Shown: positions 32,935-41,153, counted from the stretch's first letter. The stretch is 46,073 nt of DNA from Clostridiales bacterium (GCA_022786965.1 JALFXH010000082.1:1-46073), one strand, 5' to 3'. Numbers and translations: made by a program. The notes: generated by a model from the letters alone, not told the origin.

Positions 32935-34020
32935 ATGAATAAGGTATATCATGTTGGCGTTGTCGGCTGCGGAATGATTTCCGAGGTCTATATTCGGAAT
33001 ATGCAGTCCGTTTTTTCCGACGTGCTGGCGGTACAAGGGGTATTTGACCGGAATCAGGAAAACGCCCTGCGGCGGGCAGAGCAGTTTGCTCTGCCACGCT
33101 GCTACAGCACTATGGAGCAGATGCTGGAGGATCCTCTGATTGACATTGTATTGGATCTGTGCCCGCCTGCGGCGCACTACAGCGTGAACCGCCAGGCACT
33201 GGAAGCCGGTAAGCATGTATACAGTGAAAAGCCCCTGGCCGCCACCTATGAGCAGGGCGCGGAGCTGGTGGAACTGGCACGAAAAAATGGGGTGCGTCTG
33301 GGATGCTCTCCGGACGTGCCCCTCGGTTCCATGATTCAGACCGCGAGAAAACTGGTGGAGGAGGGTGCCATCGGACGGGTTGTCGGCGCCACGGCAAACC
33401 TCATTAAACAGGGTGTGGAAACCTGGCATCCCAATCCGGATTTTCTCTACCAGCCCGGCGGCGGACCCTTGCTGGACATGGGACCGTATTATCTGACAGC
33501 GCTGCTTCACATTGTCGGTCCCTTTGCGTCTGTGTCCGCCATGGATACCATCTCTTTCCCGACGCGCCGGATTACCTCCGAACCGCACTTCGGCGAGATC
33601 ATACATGTTAACGTTCCCACTTATGTCAATGCACTGCTGCAGTTCACCAACGGTGCGCTGGCAACCTTTACGGCGACCTTTGATGTCTGGAATTCCAAAC
33701 TCCCGTTTCTGGAAATCTACGGAGAAACCGGCTCCATTCTGGTGTCCGATCCCAACCGCTTTGGAGGGCCGGTCATGCTGGCAAAAGCCGGCGGCGAGTA
33801 TGGGCAGGTTCCGGTATGCTTCCCATACAGCGACAATAACCGCGGTTTGGGAATCTATGACATGGCGAGGGCCATATCGGACGGCACCGTCCCCCGGGCA
33901 GAAAGCACATATGCCCTGCATGTTCTGGAAACCATGACCGCCATATCCGCAAGCGCCAAGGAGGGCATTCGGATTCCGCTGCGTACAGCCTGCGGCAAGC
34001 CCAGTCCCATGCCCGGATAG
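32935..34020 (+). CDS. Gfo/Idh/MocA-family oxidoreductase
   Basis: A 361-residue NAD(P)-dependent dehydrogenase. HVGVVGCGMISEVYIRNMQS (residues 5-24) is the Rossmann nucleotide site, and KHVYSEKPLAATYEQGAELV has the EKP motif with the catalytic Lys. LGCSPDVPLGSMIQTARKLV and GGGPLLDMGPYYLTALLHIV belong to the C-terminal alpha/beta domain; here DMGPYY replaces the more usual DxGxHxxD, a subgroup variation. Members act on sugars, inositols, sugar acids and glycosides, often by oxidising one hydroxyl to a ketone. No secretion signal is seen. In this operon it may carry out a redox step on the imported compound; the substrate is unknown. Confidence 0.9.
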   Translation: MNKVYHVGVVGCGMISEVYIRNMQSVFSDVLAVQGVFDRNQENALRRAEQFALPRCYSTMEQMLEDPLIDIVLDLCPPAAHYSVNRQALEAGKHVYSEKPLAATYEQGAELVELARKNGVRLGCSPDVPLGSMIQTARKLVEEGAIGRVVGATANLIKQGVETWHPNPDFLYQPGGGPLLDMGPYYLTALLHIVGPFASVSAMDTISFPTRRITSEPHFGEIIHVNVPTYVNALLQFTNGALATFTATFDVWNSKLPFLEIYGETGSILVSDPNRFGGPVMLAKAGGEYGQVPVCFPYSDNNRGLGIYDMARAISDGTVPRAESTYALHVLETMTAISASAKEGIRIPLRTACGKPSPMPG

Positions 34021-34036
34021 TCAGAAAGGATACACC

Positions 34037-35233
34037 ATGAAAGCTGTGCGCTCTTTTCGTGACACTTTTCAGCCGGATTCCAGCTACCGGGCGTTTCTGC
34101 TGTGTATCCTGATTACCGGATTGTCTGCCGGACTGTACAAAGGTATTCTGGACAACTATCTGGCCGAGGTCATAAATATGAGCGAGATGGATCGGGGGAT
34201 TACGGAATTTTTTCGGGAAATGACCGGAATCCTGCTGGTGTTCGTCCTTGCAGCCTGCTATATGCTCAGCGCGGAGACCCTGTTCCAGTCCGGTGCGCTG
34301 ATTATTCTGCTGGGTCTTGGAATGCACGCTGTCATTCCGCCCGGCAGAATTCTTACAATCCTCGCAATCTCCATTGTGGCCATGGGCGAGCATATTCAGC
34401 TGGGCATGAAAAGCACACTGTCGCTGCAATACGCCAAAGACGGACGCGGGGGCACCGCCCAGGGAATCCAGAATTCTGTCGGCCAGATCGGCACACTGAT
34501 GGGCCTGCTTGCGGTTTTCTGCGCTTTCACCATTGCTGACGGGAAACAGCTCTATCGGGCTTTTTTTGCCTTTGCCGCGATTCTCTCCGCTGCCGCTTGC
34601 ATCGCCTCTGTGAAAATGCGTGGAAACAGCCCAACAGACAAGAGCCCTTGCCGGTTTTACTTCCACAGAAAATTTCGTAAGTATTATATGCTGGAAATGT
34701 TCTATGGTGCCCGCAAGCAGGTCTTTCTGACCTTCGGTCCCTACGTGCTCATCCTTTTTTATGGCGCGGAAACCGCCACGGTAAGCCTTCTGTTTGCCAT
34801 ATCCGCCGTAGCTTGCTTCATTGCCGCGCCGCTGGTGGGCCGCATCATTGACCGGATCGGCTTTAAGACGGTTATGGTTATGGACACACTGATTCTGGTT
34901 GCGGTATGCCTTCTTTATGGCTTTTCCCATCACATTTTCCCAAAGCATGTGGCTTTTATCGTGTGCTGCGTCAACTATGTTCTCGACGCCGTTATTTCGC
35001 TTGCTTCCATGGCGTCCAACATCTATGTTCAGGCGCTGTCCGACAGTCCTGATGAGACTAAGGCAACCATCTCCACCGGTGTTTCCGTCAACCACATCAT
35101 CACCATTTTCATCGCTCTGTTCGGAGGCTGGATCTGGCAGAGTCTCGGCATTGAAACCCTGTTCATGGTATCCGCGTCTCTTGGGCTTCTCAACAGCGCC
35201 TACGCTGCCACAATTCGAACCAGCCCCAGATGA
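34037..35233 (+). CDS. MFS transporter
   Basis: A 398-residue hydrophobic protein with about twelve predicted membrane segments in two halves. The first half begins after YRAFLLCILITGLSAGLYKG and includes a loop of MFS character (YAKDGRGGTAQGIQNSVGQI). A charged central loop NSPTDKSPCRFYFHRKFRKY separates it from the second half, which contains GRIIDRIGFKTVMVMDTLIL. It is less typical than sugar porters and its substrate is not identifiable. It is the last gene of the operon, 16 bases after the dehydrogenase, and could export a product or import a second substrate. A strong hairpin follows the stop. Confidence 0.85.
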   Translation: MKAVRSFRDTFQPDSSYRAFLLCILITGLSAGLYKGILDNYLAEVINMSEMDRGITEFFREMTGILLVFVLAACYMLSAETLFQSGALIILLGLGMHAVIPPGRILTILAISIVAMGEHIQLGMKSTLSLQYAKDGRGGTAQGIQNSVGQIGTLMGLLAVFCAFTIADGKQLYRAFFAFAAILSAAACIASVKMRGNSPTDKSPCRFYFHRKFRKYYMLEMFYGARKQVFLTFGPYVLILFYGAETATVSLLFAISAVACFIAAPLVGRIIDRIGFKTVMVMDTLILVAVCLLYGFSHHIFPKHVAFIVCCVNYVLDAVISLASMASNIYVQALSDSPDETKATISTGVSVNHIITIFIALFGGWIWQSLGIETLFMVSASLGLLNSAYAATIRTSPR

Positions 35234-35250
35234 TAACACCGCAGACGCAA

Positions 35251-35288
35251 AGAATCGGCGGAATGCGCAACCGCATTCCGCCGATTCT
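35251..35288. terminator. Hairpin at the end of the catabolic operon
   Basis: AGAATCGGCGGAATGCG and CGCATTCCGCCGATTCT form a 17-bp perfect stem with a CAAC loop, 17 bases after the MFS stop and between it and the convergent kdgK. No T-run follows. Confidence 0.7.
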
Positions 35289-35324
35289 GCTGGAAAGGGG
35301 GGTGGATTATCGTAAAGGGAAAGT

Positions 35325-36353
35325 TTATCTCTGAACCCGTCCGGAGCCATCGCCATTGATCAGATTCATAACCTCATCCACGGTGGAAAGGTTGAAGTCG
35401 AACTCGATCGAATGCTTCAGGCAGCTGGCGCCGGCAGCAAATTCCACCGCCTTCTGATTATCAAAATCATTCAGGCAGGCGTAGATCAGGCCGGAGGCAA
35501 AGGAGTCTCCGCCGCCTACACGGTCTACAATCTGCATGGAGTACTTCTTGGAAACATAGGTTTTACCATCGGAATACAGCATGGCAGACCAGTTATTCAC
35601 GGAAGCGGAAATGGATTCCCGCAACGTGATGGCAACCTTTTCAAATCCAAAGGTATCCGCCAGCTGTGCAGCCAGATTGGAATAGCCCTTCAGACTCAGC
35701 TTCCCGGAAGTGACATCCGTGTCGGCGGCCTTGATGCCCAAAACCTTCTCGGAGTCCTCTTCGTTGGCAATGCATACGTCCACATACTCCATCAGGGGAG
35801 TCATTACTCGTTTGGCTTCCTCAGTGGACCACAGATTCTTCCGGTAATTCAGGTCACAGCTGATTTTAACGCCGTGCTTTTTTGCGGCAATGCACGCCTG
35901 CCGGCAGATTTCCTGCATGTTTTTGCTCAGTGCCACTGTGATTCCGGTGAAGTGGAACCAACCTGCATCGGCAAAGATTTCATCCCAGTCGAAGTCGGAG
36001 GGTTCTGCTTCGGCGATGGAGGAATGCTTGCGGTCGTAGATGACCTTGGATGGGCGCTGGGAAGCACCCCGCTCCAGATAGTATACACCCAGACGTTCGC
36101 CGCCCCAGGCAATGTGGTCGGTGATTACATCGTATTTGCGCAGCATCCGATAGGCGCAGCGTCCAATGTCGTTGTCAGGGAACTTGGTGACCATTTCGGC
36201 GGGCATGCCCATATAGGCGAGGGCGATTGCCATGTTGCCCTCAGCACCGGTGTAGTTCACGGTAAAACTGTCTGCCTGAGGGAAGCGCAGGACTCCAGCA
36301 GGAGCCAGACGTACCATCATTTCACCAAATCCAACAAACTTTTTCTTTTCCAT
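35325..36353 (-). CDS. kdgK: 2-dehydro-3-deoxygluconokinase-like sugar kinase (PfkB family)
   Basis: A 342-residue ribokinase-family kinase. KFVGFGEMMVRLAP and FTVNYTGAEGNMAIALAYMG are the N-terminal substrate-site pattern of KDG kinases; LGVYYLERGASQRPSKVIYD is the KdgK lid and substrate region. VDRVGGGDSFASGLIYACL is the PfkB signature 2 with the catalytic Asp and anion hole. The enzyme phosphorylates 2-keto-3-deoxygluconate to KDPG. It lies 26 bases after eda, and together they complete the last two steps of hexuronate or Entner-Doudoroff-type breakdown. The gene sits on the strand opposite the main operon, so it is controlled separately. Confidence 0.92.
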   Translation of the reverse strand: MEKKKFVGFGEMMVRLAPAGVLRFPQADSFTVNYTGAEGNMAIALAYMGMPAEMVTKFPDNDIGRCAYRMLRKYDVITDHIAWGGERLGVYYLERGASQRPSKVIYDRKHSSIAEAEPSDFDWDEIFADAGWFHFTGITVALSKNMQEICRQACIAAKKHGVKISCDLNYRKNLWSTEEAKRVMTPLMEYVDVCIANEEDSEKVLGIKAADTDVTSGKLSLKGYSNLAAQLADTFGFEKVAITLRESISASVNNWSAMLYSDGKTYVSKKYSMQIVDRVGGGDSFASGLIYACLNDFDNQKAVEFAAGASCLKHSIEFDFNLSTVDEVMNLINGDGSGRVQR

Positions 36354-36379
36354 AGCTGTACAGACTCCTTTCTGACTGA

Positions 36380-37030
36380 TCAGCCGTGCTTCCGGGTGAT
36401 ATCAATGAAAGCAGCAGCACGGCGGGTAATCTCGCCGAAATCACCTGCGGCAATGCACTTCTTATCACACAGACGGCCGCTGATACCGGCGCCGGCGAAA
36501 CCGAAGTCCAGATACCTGCCCCAATTCTCCTCTGTGACACCGCCGGTAGCGCAGAGCTTGACATGGCTGATGGGGCCAAGGATATCCTTGATATAGCCAA
36601 AGCCCAGATACCCGGCAGGGAACAGCTTGACGATATCCGCACCCAGCTTGTGAGCGGTGAGAATCTCACTGGGCGTCATCGCGCCGGGCATGGAAACAAG
36701 GCCCAGCGCCTTTGTCTTTGCGATCACATCTGTATCGACATTGGGAGAAATGATATAGCGGGCGCCCGCATCCGCGGCAGCGGCAACCTGCTCCGGCGTC
36801 AGAACGGTACCTGCGCCAAACATCATCTTGTCGCCAAAGCGTGCATTCAGCGCGCGGATGCTCTCGCAGGTCTTCTCGATGCAGGCAGGGTCCGCCTGAT
36901 CAAAGGTCACCTCGATCATCTTGACGCCGCCCTCATACAGCGCGTCAGCAAGACGGAGAAGATCCTCTCCGTAAACACGGCGGCAAATGGTAATTACTTT
37001 GTTCTGCGTGATAAAATCAAGTGTATTCAT
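36380..37030 (-). CDS. eda: 2-keto-3-deoxy-6-phosphogluconate aldolase
   Basis: A 216-residue class I aldolase. VITICRRVYGEDLLRLADAL is the N-terminal strand, GGVKMIEVTFDQ has the catalytic Glu40, and FGAGTVLTPEQVAAAADAGA with ISPNVD and SMPGAMTPSEI follow. ADIVKLFPAG carries the Schiff-base Lys135, and CATGGVTEENWGRYLD is the phosphate site. It splits KDPG (or KDPGal) to pyruvate and glyceraldehyde 3-phosphate. The loop after Glu40 reads EVTFDQ rather than EVTLRT of E. coli, as in many Firmicutes. The start follows AAAGGAGACG. It is the first gene of the eda-kdgK operon, with promoter and candidate operator directly upstream. Confidence 0.95.
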   Translation of the reverse strand: MNTLDFITQNKVITICRRVYGEDLLRLADALYEGGVKMIEVTFDQADPACIEKTCESIRALNARFGDKMMFGAGTVLTPEQVAAAADAGARYIISPNVDTDVIAKTKALGLVSMPGAMTPSEILTAHKLGADIVKLFPAGYLGFGYIKDILGPISHVKLCATGGVTEENWGRYLDFGFAGAGISGRLCDKKCIAAGDFGEITRRAAAFIDITRKHG

Positions 37031-37087
37031 ATGCGTCTCCTTTATTTTATACAGGAATCGTACGGTTTTTCGTCTGATTACACTTAA

Positions 37088-37116
37088 ATTATCAGATATT
37101 TTCCCGAAAATATCAA
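37088..37116 (-). promoter_or_regulatory. Promoter of eda-kdgK with embedded palindrome
   Basis: On the minus strand TTGATA (37111-37116) and GATAAT (37088-37093) are 17 bases apart. A palindrome, GATATTTTC and GAAAATATC around a two-base centre (37095-37114), fills the spacer and enters the -35, so any protein bound there would block the promoter. The AraC-family gene is divergent from it. Confidence 0.65.
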
Positions 37117-37173
37117 GCCGTGAAGTTATTGAGAACTATTGCAATATTACGCTTTTTCTCTGAGGATATGCTT

Positions 37174-38061
37174 ATGGAACAACGAATCTGTTTTGGTAAG
37201 AACACACCCGTCACCTTCCTGGAGAATCTGCACTTCAGCAGAGACTGCCCCTACCGGATCCGGCAGAAAGATTTTCAGAATGATGACATCGCCCCACTGC
37301 ATTACGCTGACACACTGGAAATCGGACTGTGCTGCGGCATTCAGGGAGAAGTCCTCATCGGAAATGAACGGCTGCTCATCGATGGGGAAGCTGTTTATGT
37401 GGTCACGCCGGGAGCTGTCCACGCAACAGCCTTCAGCCGGGGACCTGGCTGCATCTATGTGCTTCAGGTCTCGCCGGAAGCACTGAAAGAGCTGGTAAAT
37501 ATCGAAGCCCTGTTTCGGCAGAACGGCAAATCAATCTACGCAATTCCACATATTTGCCAAGGCTTTGACTCGGTCTATGCGTTGGTACAGGAAATGATCC
37601 GCCTGGACAGCCACCCGCTTGGACGAATCCGGGTGCTTCTGGAGATTTTCAGCCAGCTCGAAAGCCAAACCCCTGCGGAAGAGAGTCTCAAAACCGAACC
37701 GCTCCCTGCCCAGAATACGCAGCTGTGTCAGATCCTCCACTGGACGCAGGCACACTTTGCGGAGGAAGTCACGCTGGGGCAGGCAGCATCCGTTATGGGT
37801 TTCAGCCGCAATTATTTCTGCACCTGGTTCCGAAGGAACACCCAGACAACCTATCTGAAATATCTGAATCAGGTACGCATCAATCACGCCTGCCGAATTC
37901 TGAGCCATTCCGGCTCCGTTGATCAGGCCTGCTGCGAGAGCGGCTTCCGGGATATAAGCTACTTCATTCAGACCTTCCGGAAAACCCAGGGCTGTACGCC
38001 AAAGCAGTATGTGCGTAATTGCGCGCTACCTACGAGCCATCGCCCATCGGCACTCCAATAA
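37174..38061 (+). CDS. AraC-family transcriptional regulator
   Basis: A 295-residue regulator. The ATG at 37174 follows TGAGGA at seven bases; a GTG at 37120 would overlap the eda promoter and has no site. The N-terminal half is a cupin-like sensor domain with HYADTLEIGLCCGIQGEVLI and YVVTPGAVHATAF. The C-terminal 100 residues hold two helix-turn-helix motifs: ITHW-like ILHWTQAHFAEEVTLGQAAS with MGFSRNYFCTWFRR, then RINHACRILSHSGSVDQACC with SGFRDISYFIQTFRKTQGCT followed by PKQYV. It is divergent from eda-kdgK, whose promoter has a palindrome, so it is the likely local activator. Its ligand is presumably a sugar or sugar acid. Confidence 0.92.
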   Translation: MEQRICFGKNTPVTFLENLHFSRDCPYRIRQKDFQNDDIAPLHYADTLEIGLCCGIQGEVLIGNERLLIDGEAVYVVTPGAVHATAFSRGPGCIYVLQVSPEALKELVNIEALFRQNGKSIYAIPHICQGFDSVYALVQEMIRLDSHPLGRIRVLLEIFSQLESQTPAEESLKTEPLPAQNTQLCQILHWTQAHFAEEVTLGQAASVMGFSRNYFCTWFRRNTQTTYLKYLNQVRINHACRILSHSGSVDQACCESGFRDISYFIQTFRKTQGCTPKQYVRNCALPTSHRPSALQ

Positions 38062-38072
38062 TCCGATACGAC

Positions 38073-38102
38073 AAAGCACCTCCCGTTTTCGGAAGGTGCT
38101 TT
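38073..38102. terminator. Bidirectional terminator between the AraC gene and CoA transferase 2
   Basis: AAAGCACCTCCCG and CGGAAGGTGCTTT form a 13-bp stem with one mismatch and a TTTT loop. On the plus strand it runs into TTTATT, and on the minus strand into TTTGT. Confidence 0.8.
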
Positions 38103-38110
38103 TATTGCTA

Positions 38111-39307
38111 TCAAATTACGCCTTTTTCCCGGAGACTTTCAATGTCCCCTGCCGAATATCCCAAGGCTGTCAATATCTCCTCGTTATGCTCGCCCAATGC
38201 AGGAGCCGTCCGCCGAATGGTCGGCGGAGTTTCGCTGTAATAGATCGGCGTTCCAATGGCCTGATACGCCCCTGCTCTGGGATGCGGGATATGCTGGATG
38301 ATTCCGTTGTGCAGCACCTGAGGATCGGTTTTCAGATTCTCGTAGGTGTTGACCTTTCCGCACCAGATACCGTTGGCATTGAACTGATCCAGCCAGTACT
38401 GGGTGGGTTTTTCCTTAATCTTCTCCTGCACAATCCCGAAGATCTTCTCCCGGTTGCGCATGTTCTTCTCTTCACTGCCCATAAGCGGCATCAGCGTATC
38501 GACGTTCAGTATCGCTTCCAGCAATTCCGGCCGGTCTCCGGCGTTGGTGGACAGCACCATAAACCCGTCAGACGTTCTGTAAATACCATAAGGCGCGGGC
38601 TGAAGCGTATGACCGGAGTGGTTGTGGGCGCGTTTCGGCAATTCTCCGGTATTCAGATAGTAGCTGAATTCCTGGGACTGCAGGTGGATTGCGGAGCTGA
38701 GCAGGTCTACGGCGACCCGCTGTCCCTGACCGGTCTGACGGGCATGGTACAGTGCCGTTGTCACCGCCACAACGATGACCATGGAGCTGTAAATGTCCAC
38801 CTCATAAATACCAACAGACTCCGGCATTCCGTCCAGGTCCCGTCCCACCATGGTGACCAATCCGGAGATTGCCTGCCCAATAATATCCTGCCCCGGCAGA
38901 TGGATATACGGCCCGGATTCTCCATACCCCAGCGCTTCACAATATACGAGAGCGGGATTGATTTTCCGAAGCGCTTCGTAGCCCAGCCCCAAATGCTCCA
39001 GCACACCCGCCCGGTAATTTGTCACCACAACATCCGTGTCTCTGACCAGTTCCTTAATGATCTTCTTTCCCTCTTCGGTTTTCAGATCGATGGCAAGGCT
39101 CCGTTTATTTCTGTTCAGCGCCAGAAAGATGGGGCTTTCACCGCCCATATCCTCCCGCTGATGGAAGCTGCGGTTGAAGTCACCCTTACCTGGTCGTTCT
39201 ACATTGATAACATCCGCGCCCAAATCGCCCAGAAGTTGTAGAGCAAATGGTCCCTGCGCGAAATGGGTAAAGCCCAGAATCTTTACGCCATCCAATGCTC
39301 CTTCCAT
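38111..39307 (-). CDS. Class III CoA transferase (CaiB/BaiF family), second copy
   Basis: A 398-residue enzyme. The ATG at 39307 follows AAAAGGAGGAA; an earlier in-frame ATG at 39388 has no site. The sequence aligns without gaps in its N-terminal 200 residues with the first copy: GALDGVKILGFTHFAQGPFA, NRNKRSLAIDLK, VVTNYRAGVLEHLGLGY, GESGPYIHLPGQDII and GIYEVDIYSS with the catalytic Asp171. It ends IRRTAPALGEHNEEIL and then diverges slightly. It lies outside the main operon, on the opposite strand, but belongs to the same island. The pair might differ in CoA donor or acceptor, act on two successive acids, or be redundant. What it transfers is unknown. Confidence 0.93.
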   Translation of the reverse strand: MEGALDGVKILGFTHFAQGPFALQLLGDLGADVINVERPGKGDFNRSFHQREDMGGESPIFLALNRNKRSLAIDLKTEEGKKIIKELVRDTDVVVTNYRAGVLEHLGLGYEALRKINPALVYCEALGYGESGPYIHLPGQDIIGQAISGLVTMVGRDLDGMPESVGIYEVDIYSSMVIVVAVTTALYHARQTGQGQRVAVDLLSSAIHLQSQEFSYYLNTGELPKRAHNHSGHTLQPAPYGIYRTSDGFMVLSTNAGDRPELLEAILNVDTLMPLMGSEEKNMRNREKIFGIVQEKIKEKPTQYWLDQFNANGIWCGKVNTYENLKTDPQVLHNGIIQHIPHPRAGAYQAIGTPIYYSETPPTIRRTAPALGEHNEEILTALGYSAGDIESLREKGVI

Positions 39308-39559
39308 AAAAATTCCTCCTTTTCTGATTATACGCCAAACTGTGTTTGAACCCGTGTACCGTAAACGGTGAGACATGGATTCCTCCAAATTGTCCGCCGC
39401 TCAGCCGCAGGCGATTTATTCAGAGATTCCCTAAAACTGCACATATACGAAAGCCGCTGCGCCAAAGGACGGACCTCAGACGCCGAAATACAGTGTTGCA
39501 AGAGTGCAGTCCAGCAGCAGGTTGTAGCGAAGAAGGAACGGCTTCTCGTCCAGAGTCTT

Positions 39560-39890
39560 CCGTGATCGCGTTCAGAGCAATCACCGCCCGGTTGGCAAAG
39601 ACCAGTTTTCGGAACAAGCCCCATAGAATCAGCTCTGCACCATGCTTAAGGCGGGTAATGTCAAAATCATGGGGCGCATACAGCTGGTGAGCTAGCTGAT
39701 CATACATGCTGATGGGGCGCTGAATGATCTGCGGAAAGAAAGAGACAAATAGAGCGAACTTGCCCAGATTCCGCTGCGCATCGATCTTTCCCCAAAATAC
39801 ACCGGCCAGATAGCCCGTGGACTGGAATGTATAGAGCGAGATTCCCAGAGGAAGCAGCAGTTTCTGCGTCGGAGCGTTGTTGTTTTGCAA
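39560..39890 (-). pseudogene. Remnant of an MBOAT (AlgI/DltB-like) O-acyltransferase
   Basis: The minus-strand frame reads LLLPLGISLYTFQSTGYLAG and then VFWGKIDAQRNLGKFALFVS, FFPQIIQRPISMYDQLAHQL and HGAELILWGLFRKLVFANRA. This is the central part of an AlgI-type membrane-bound O-acyltransferase, a family of about 450-500 residues. Both ends are missing: no start or upstream membrane segments precede it, and after NRAVIALNAITED the frame becomes unrelated sequence. The conserved His regions of the active enzyme are therefore absent. It marks the start of a decayed zone. Confidence 0.75.
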
Positions 39891-40159
39891 TTCATAGCGT
39901 ACACCTGGGATTCACTGCACCGCGGAGGCAGAAGTATCCGTCAGCCGCTTTCTTCCGATCTTTCCGTTGGCGTTTTTTTACGTCTCCTTCGCGGTATCCA
40001 TATCGGTCATTTTTTCAATGAAACCTCGATTTTTCAGTGCTGTTTATCAATCATTTTTCCGATAATGACGAAAAAGTTTCCCCATTCACCGCCATACTTC
40101 GAAATTATATCATAGCATTATCCGGAAAGCAATAGCGCTGTCCTCTCAAACGCCCTATT

Positions 40160-40354
40160 AAGATCCATTTCATTCGTACAGTTATTGCGGTGGATCTCCG
40201 CCACAGGGCGGCCGGTGGGCGTTGTCACATTGTCAATTTCCGGATACAGGCCCCGCAAAGGCTTATCCAAAACGATATCCGCGAAAATGGACGTGTCCGC
40301 AGAAACATTTCCCGTATGTACTGCAACGCTGTTGGTCGCAACCATTCCGGTGCC
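40160..40354 (-). pseudogene. Remnant of an FGGY-family carbohydrate kinase
   Basis: The minus-strand frame reads [60 protein letters not shown]. This resembles the central segment of FGGY sugar kinases, which have GNVSAGTSxFxxxVLEK followed by a YPEIDxVTTP segment and then HCNNC. Only about 65 of some 500 residues remain, flanked by sequence of different character. The rest of the 39.4-40.6 kb gap (39891-40159 and 40355-40557) shows nothing coding. Confidence 0.7.
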
Positions 40355-40557
40355 GCGTGAGGGGCGAAAAGAGCAATGAAAAACGCTCACCACTGGTGAG
40401 AGAAATTTTGTGGACAAATAATCTGCCGATTCTGACCGGCTGTAAGACAGTTGAAGCAAGGTAATTGCATTCCCGAATCAAAAACGTATCCAAGGAGCCT
40501 TGCTATCAGCCTCTTTTTCACCCCCGAAATGCGTGAGTGGAAGTGCCTTTTGCATGA

Positions 40558-40585
40558 GAAAAGGTGCCGCCAAACTGGCGGCACC
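40558..40585 (-). terminator. Intrinsic terminator of the small gene at 40598
   Basis: On the minus strand GGTGCCGCC, AGTTT loop and GGCGGCACC form a 9-bp perfect stem (40563-40585), followed by TTTTC, starting 13 bases after the stop. Confidence 0.85.
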
Positions 40586-40597
40586 CTGTGCGGTTGC

Positions 40598-40786
40598 TTA
40601 CTTACTTTTCCCTACCTTTCCTTCCGATGCTTCCGCTTCGCGCTGAGCCAGCCACTCCCGGAACTCCCGCTGACCTTCTTCACTTTCGTAGTAGGCGAGG
40701 ATGTCAGGGAGAATACACCGGGCGATGTGCTCGATTTCGTGCTGCGGAATACCGGAATTGTTGATGAGCTTCTTCCTGCGGCCCAA
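40598..40786 (-). CDS. Small conserved hypothetical protein
   Basis: A 62-residue protein starting at a TTG that follows GGAGGG: MGRRKKLINNSGIPQHEIEH, then IARCILPDILAYYESEEGQR and EFREWLAQREAEASEGKVGK. It is charged, helical in appearance, and has no signal or membrane segment. The ARC-x2-PDI-x-A-x-Y-x-SEEGQREF-x-EW core recurs in a truncated copy at 21649-21813. An intrinsic terminator lies directly downstream. The frame stays open upstream of the TTG (EFHIEPEGTTN), so a longer form is possible. The function is not recognised; recurrence beside decayed DNA suggests a mobile or toxin-antitoxin-like accessory gene, but there is no direct evidence. Confidence 0.6.
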   Translation of the reverse strand: MGRRKKLINNSGIPQHEIEHIARCILPDILAYYESEEGQREFREWLAQREAEASEGKVGKSK

Positions 40787-40897
40787 GTTGGTTGTTCCCT
40801 CCGGTTCGATATGAAATTCTTAAGGTGCAGTTGTGGGTGGACGGACGGTCTGTGTTGATGGCATGTCTCCCTTCTTAAGAAACGGAAAATGCAGGCG

Positions 40898-40946
40898 CTT
40901 GTCAAACCATTGGCTTGATGGGCGTCTGCATTTTGCTTTCCTGTAT
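40898..40946. other. Stem-loop upstream of the small gene
   Basis: AAAATGCAGGCGC and GCGTCTGCATTTT form a 13-bp stem with one mismatch around an inner TCAA/TTGA palindrome. A minus-strand TATAAT lies just upstream (near 40955), so the hairpin may be in the leader of the small gene. Otherwise 40787-41100 shows nothing coding. Confidence 0.45.
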
Positions 40947-41153
40947 TATATCACATTGGGAGTGGGTGTCAATAGCTTGGAAAGTGGTTGCGATGTAGAA
41001 CAATAGCGGTGAAAAAGTGCTTGCGCCGCAATAGGTTTTCCTTGCGTTTTTCTTGCTGCAAGGGAATCGTACTCGCCACCGAAAAATCCGGTTTCTATTC
41101 TTCTACACCGAAATTGAGGGCGGACAGAACTTGCAGCTAGGTGTCGACATTTT

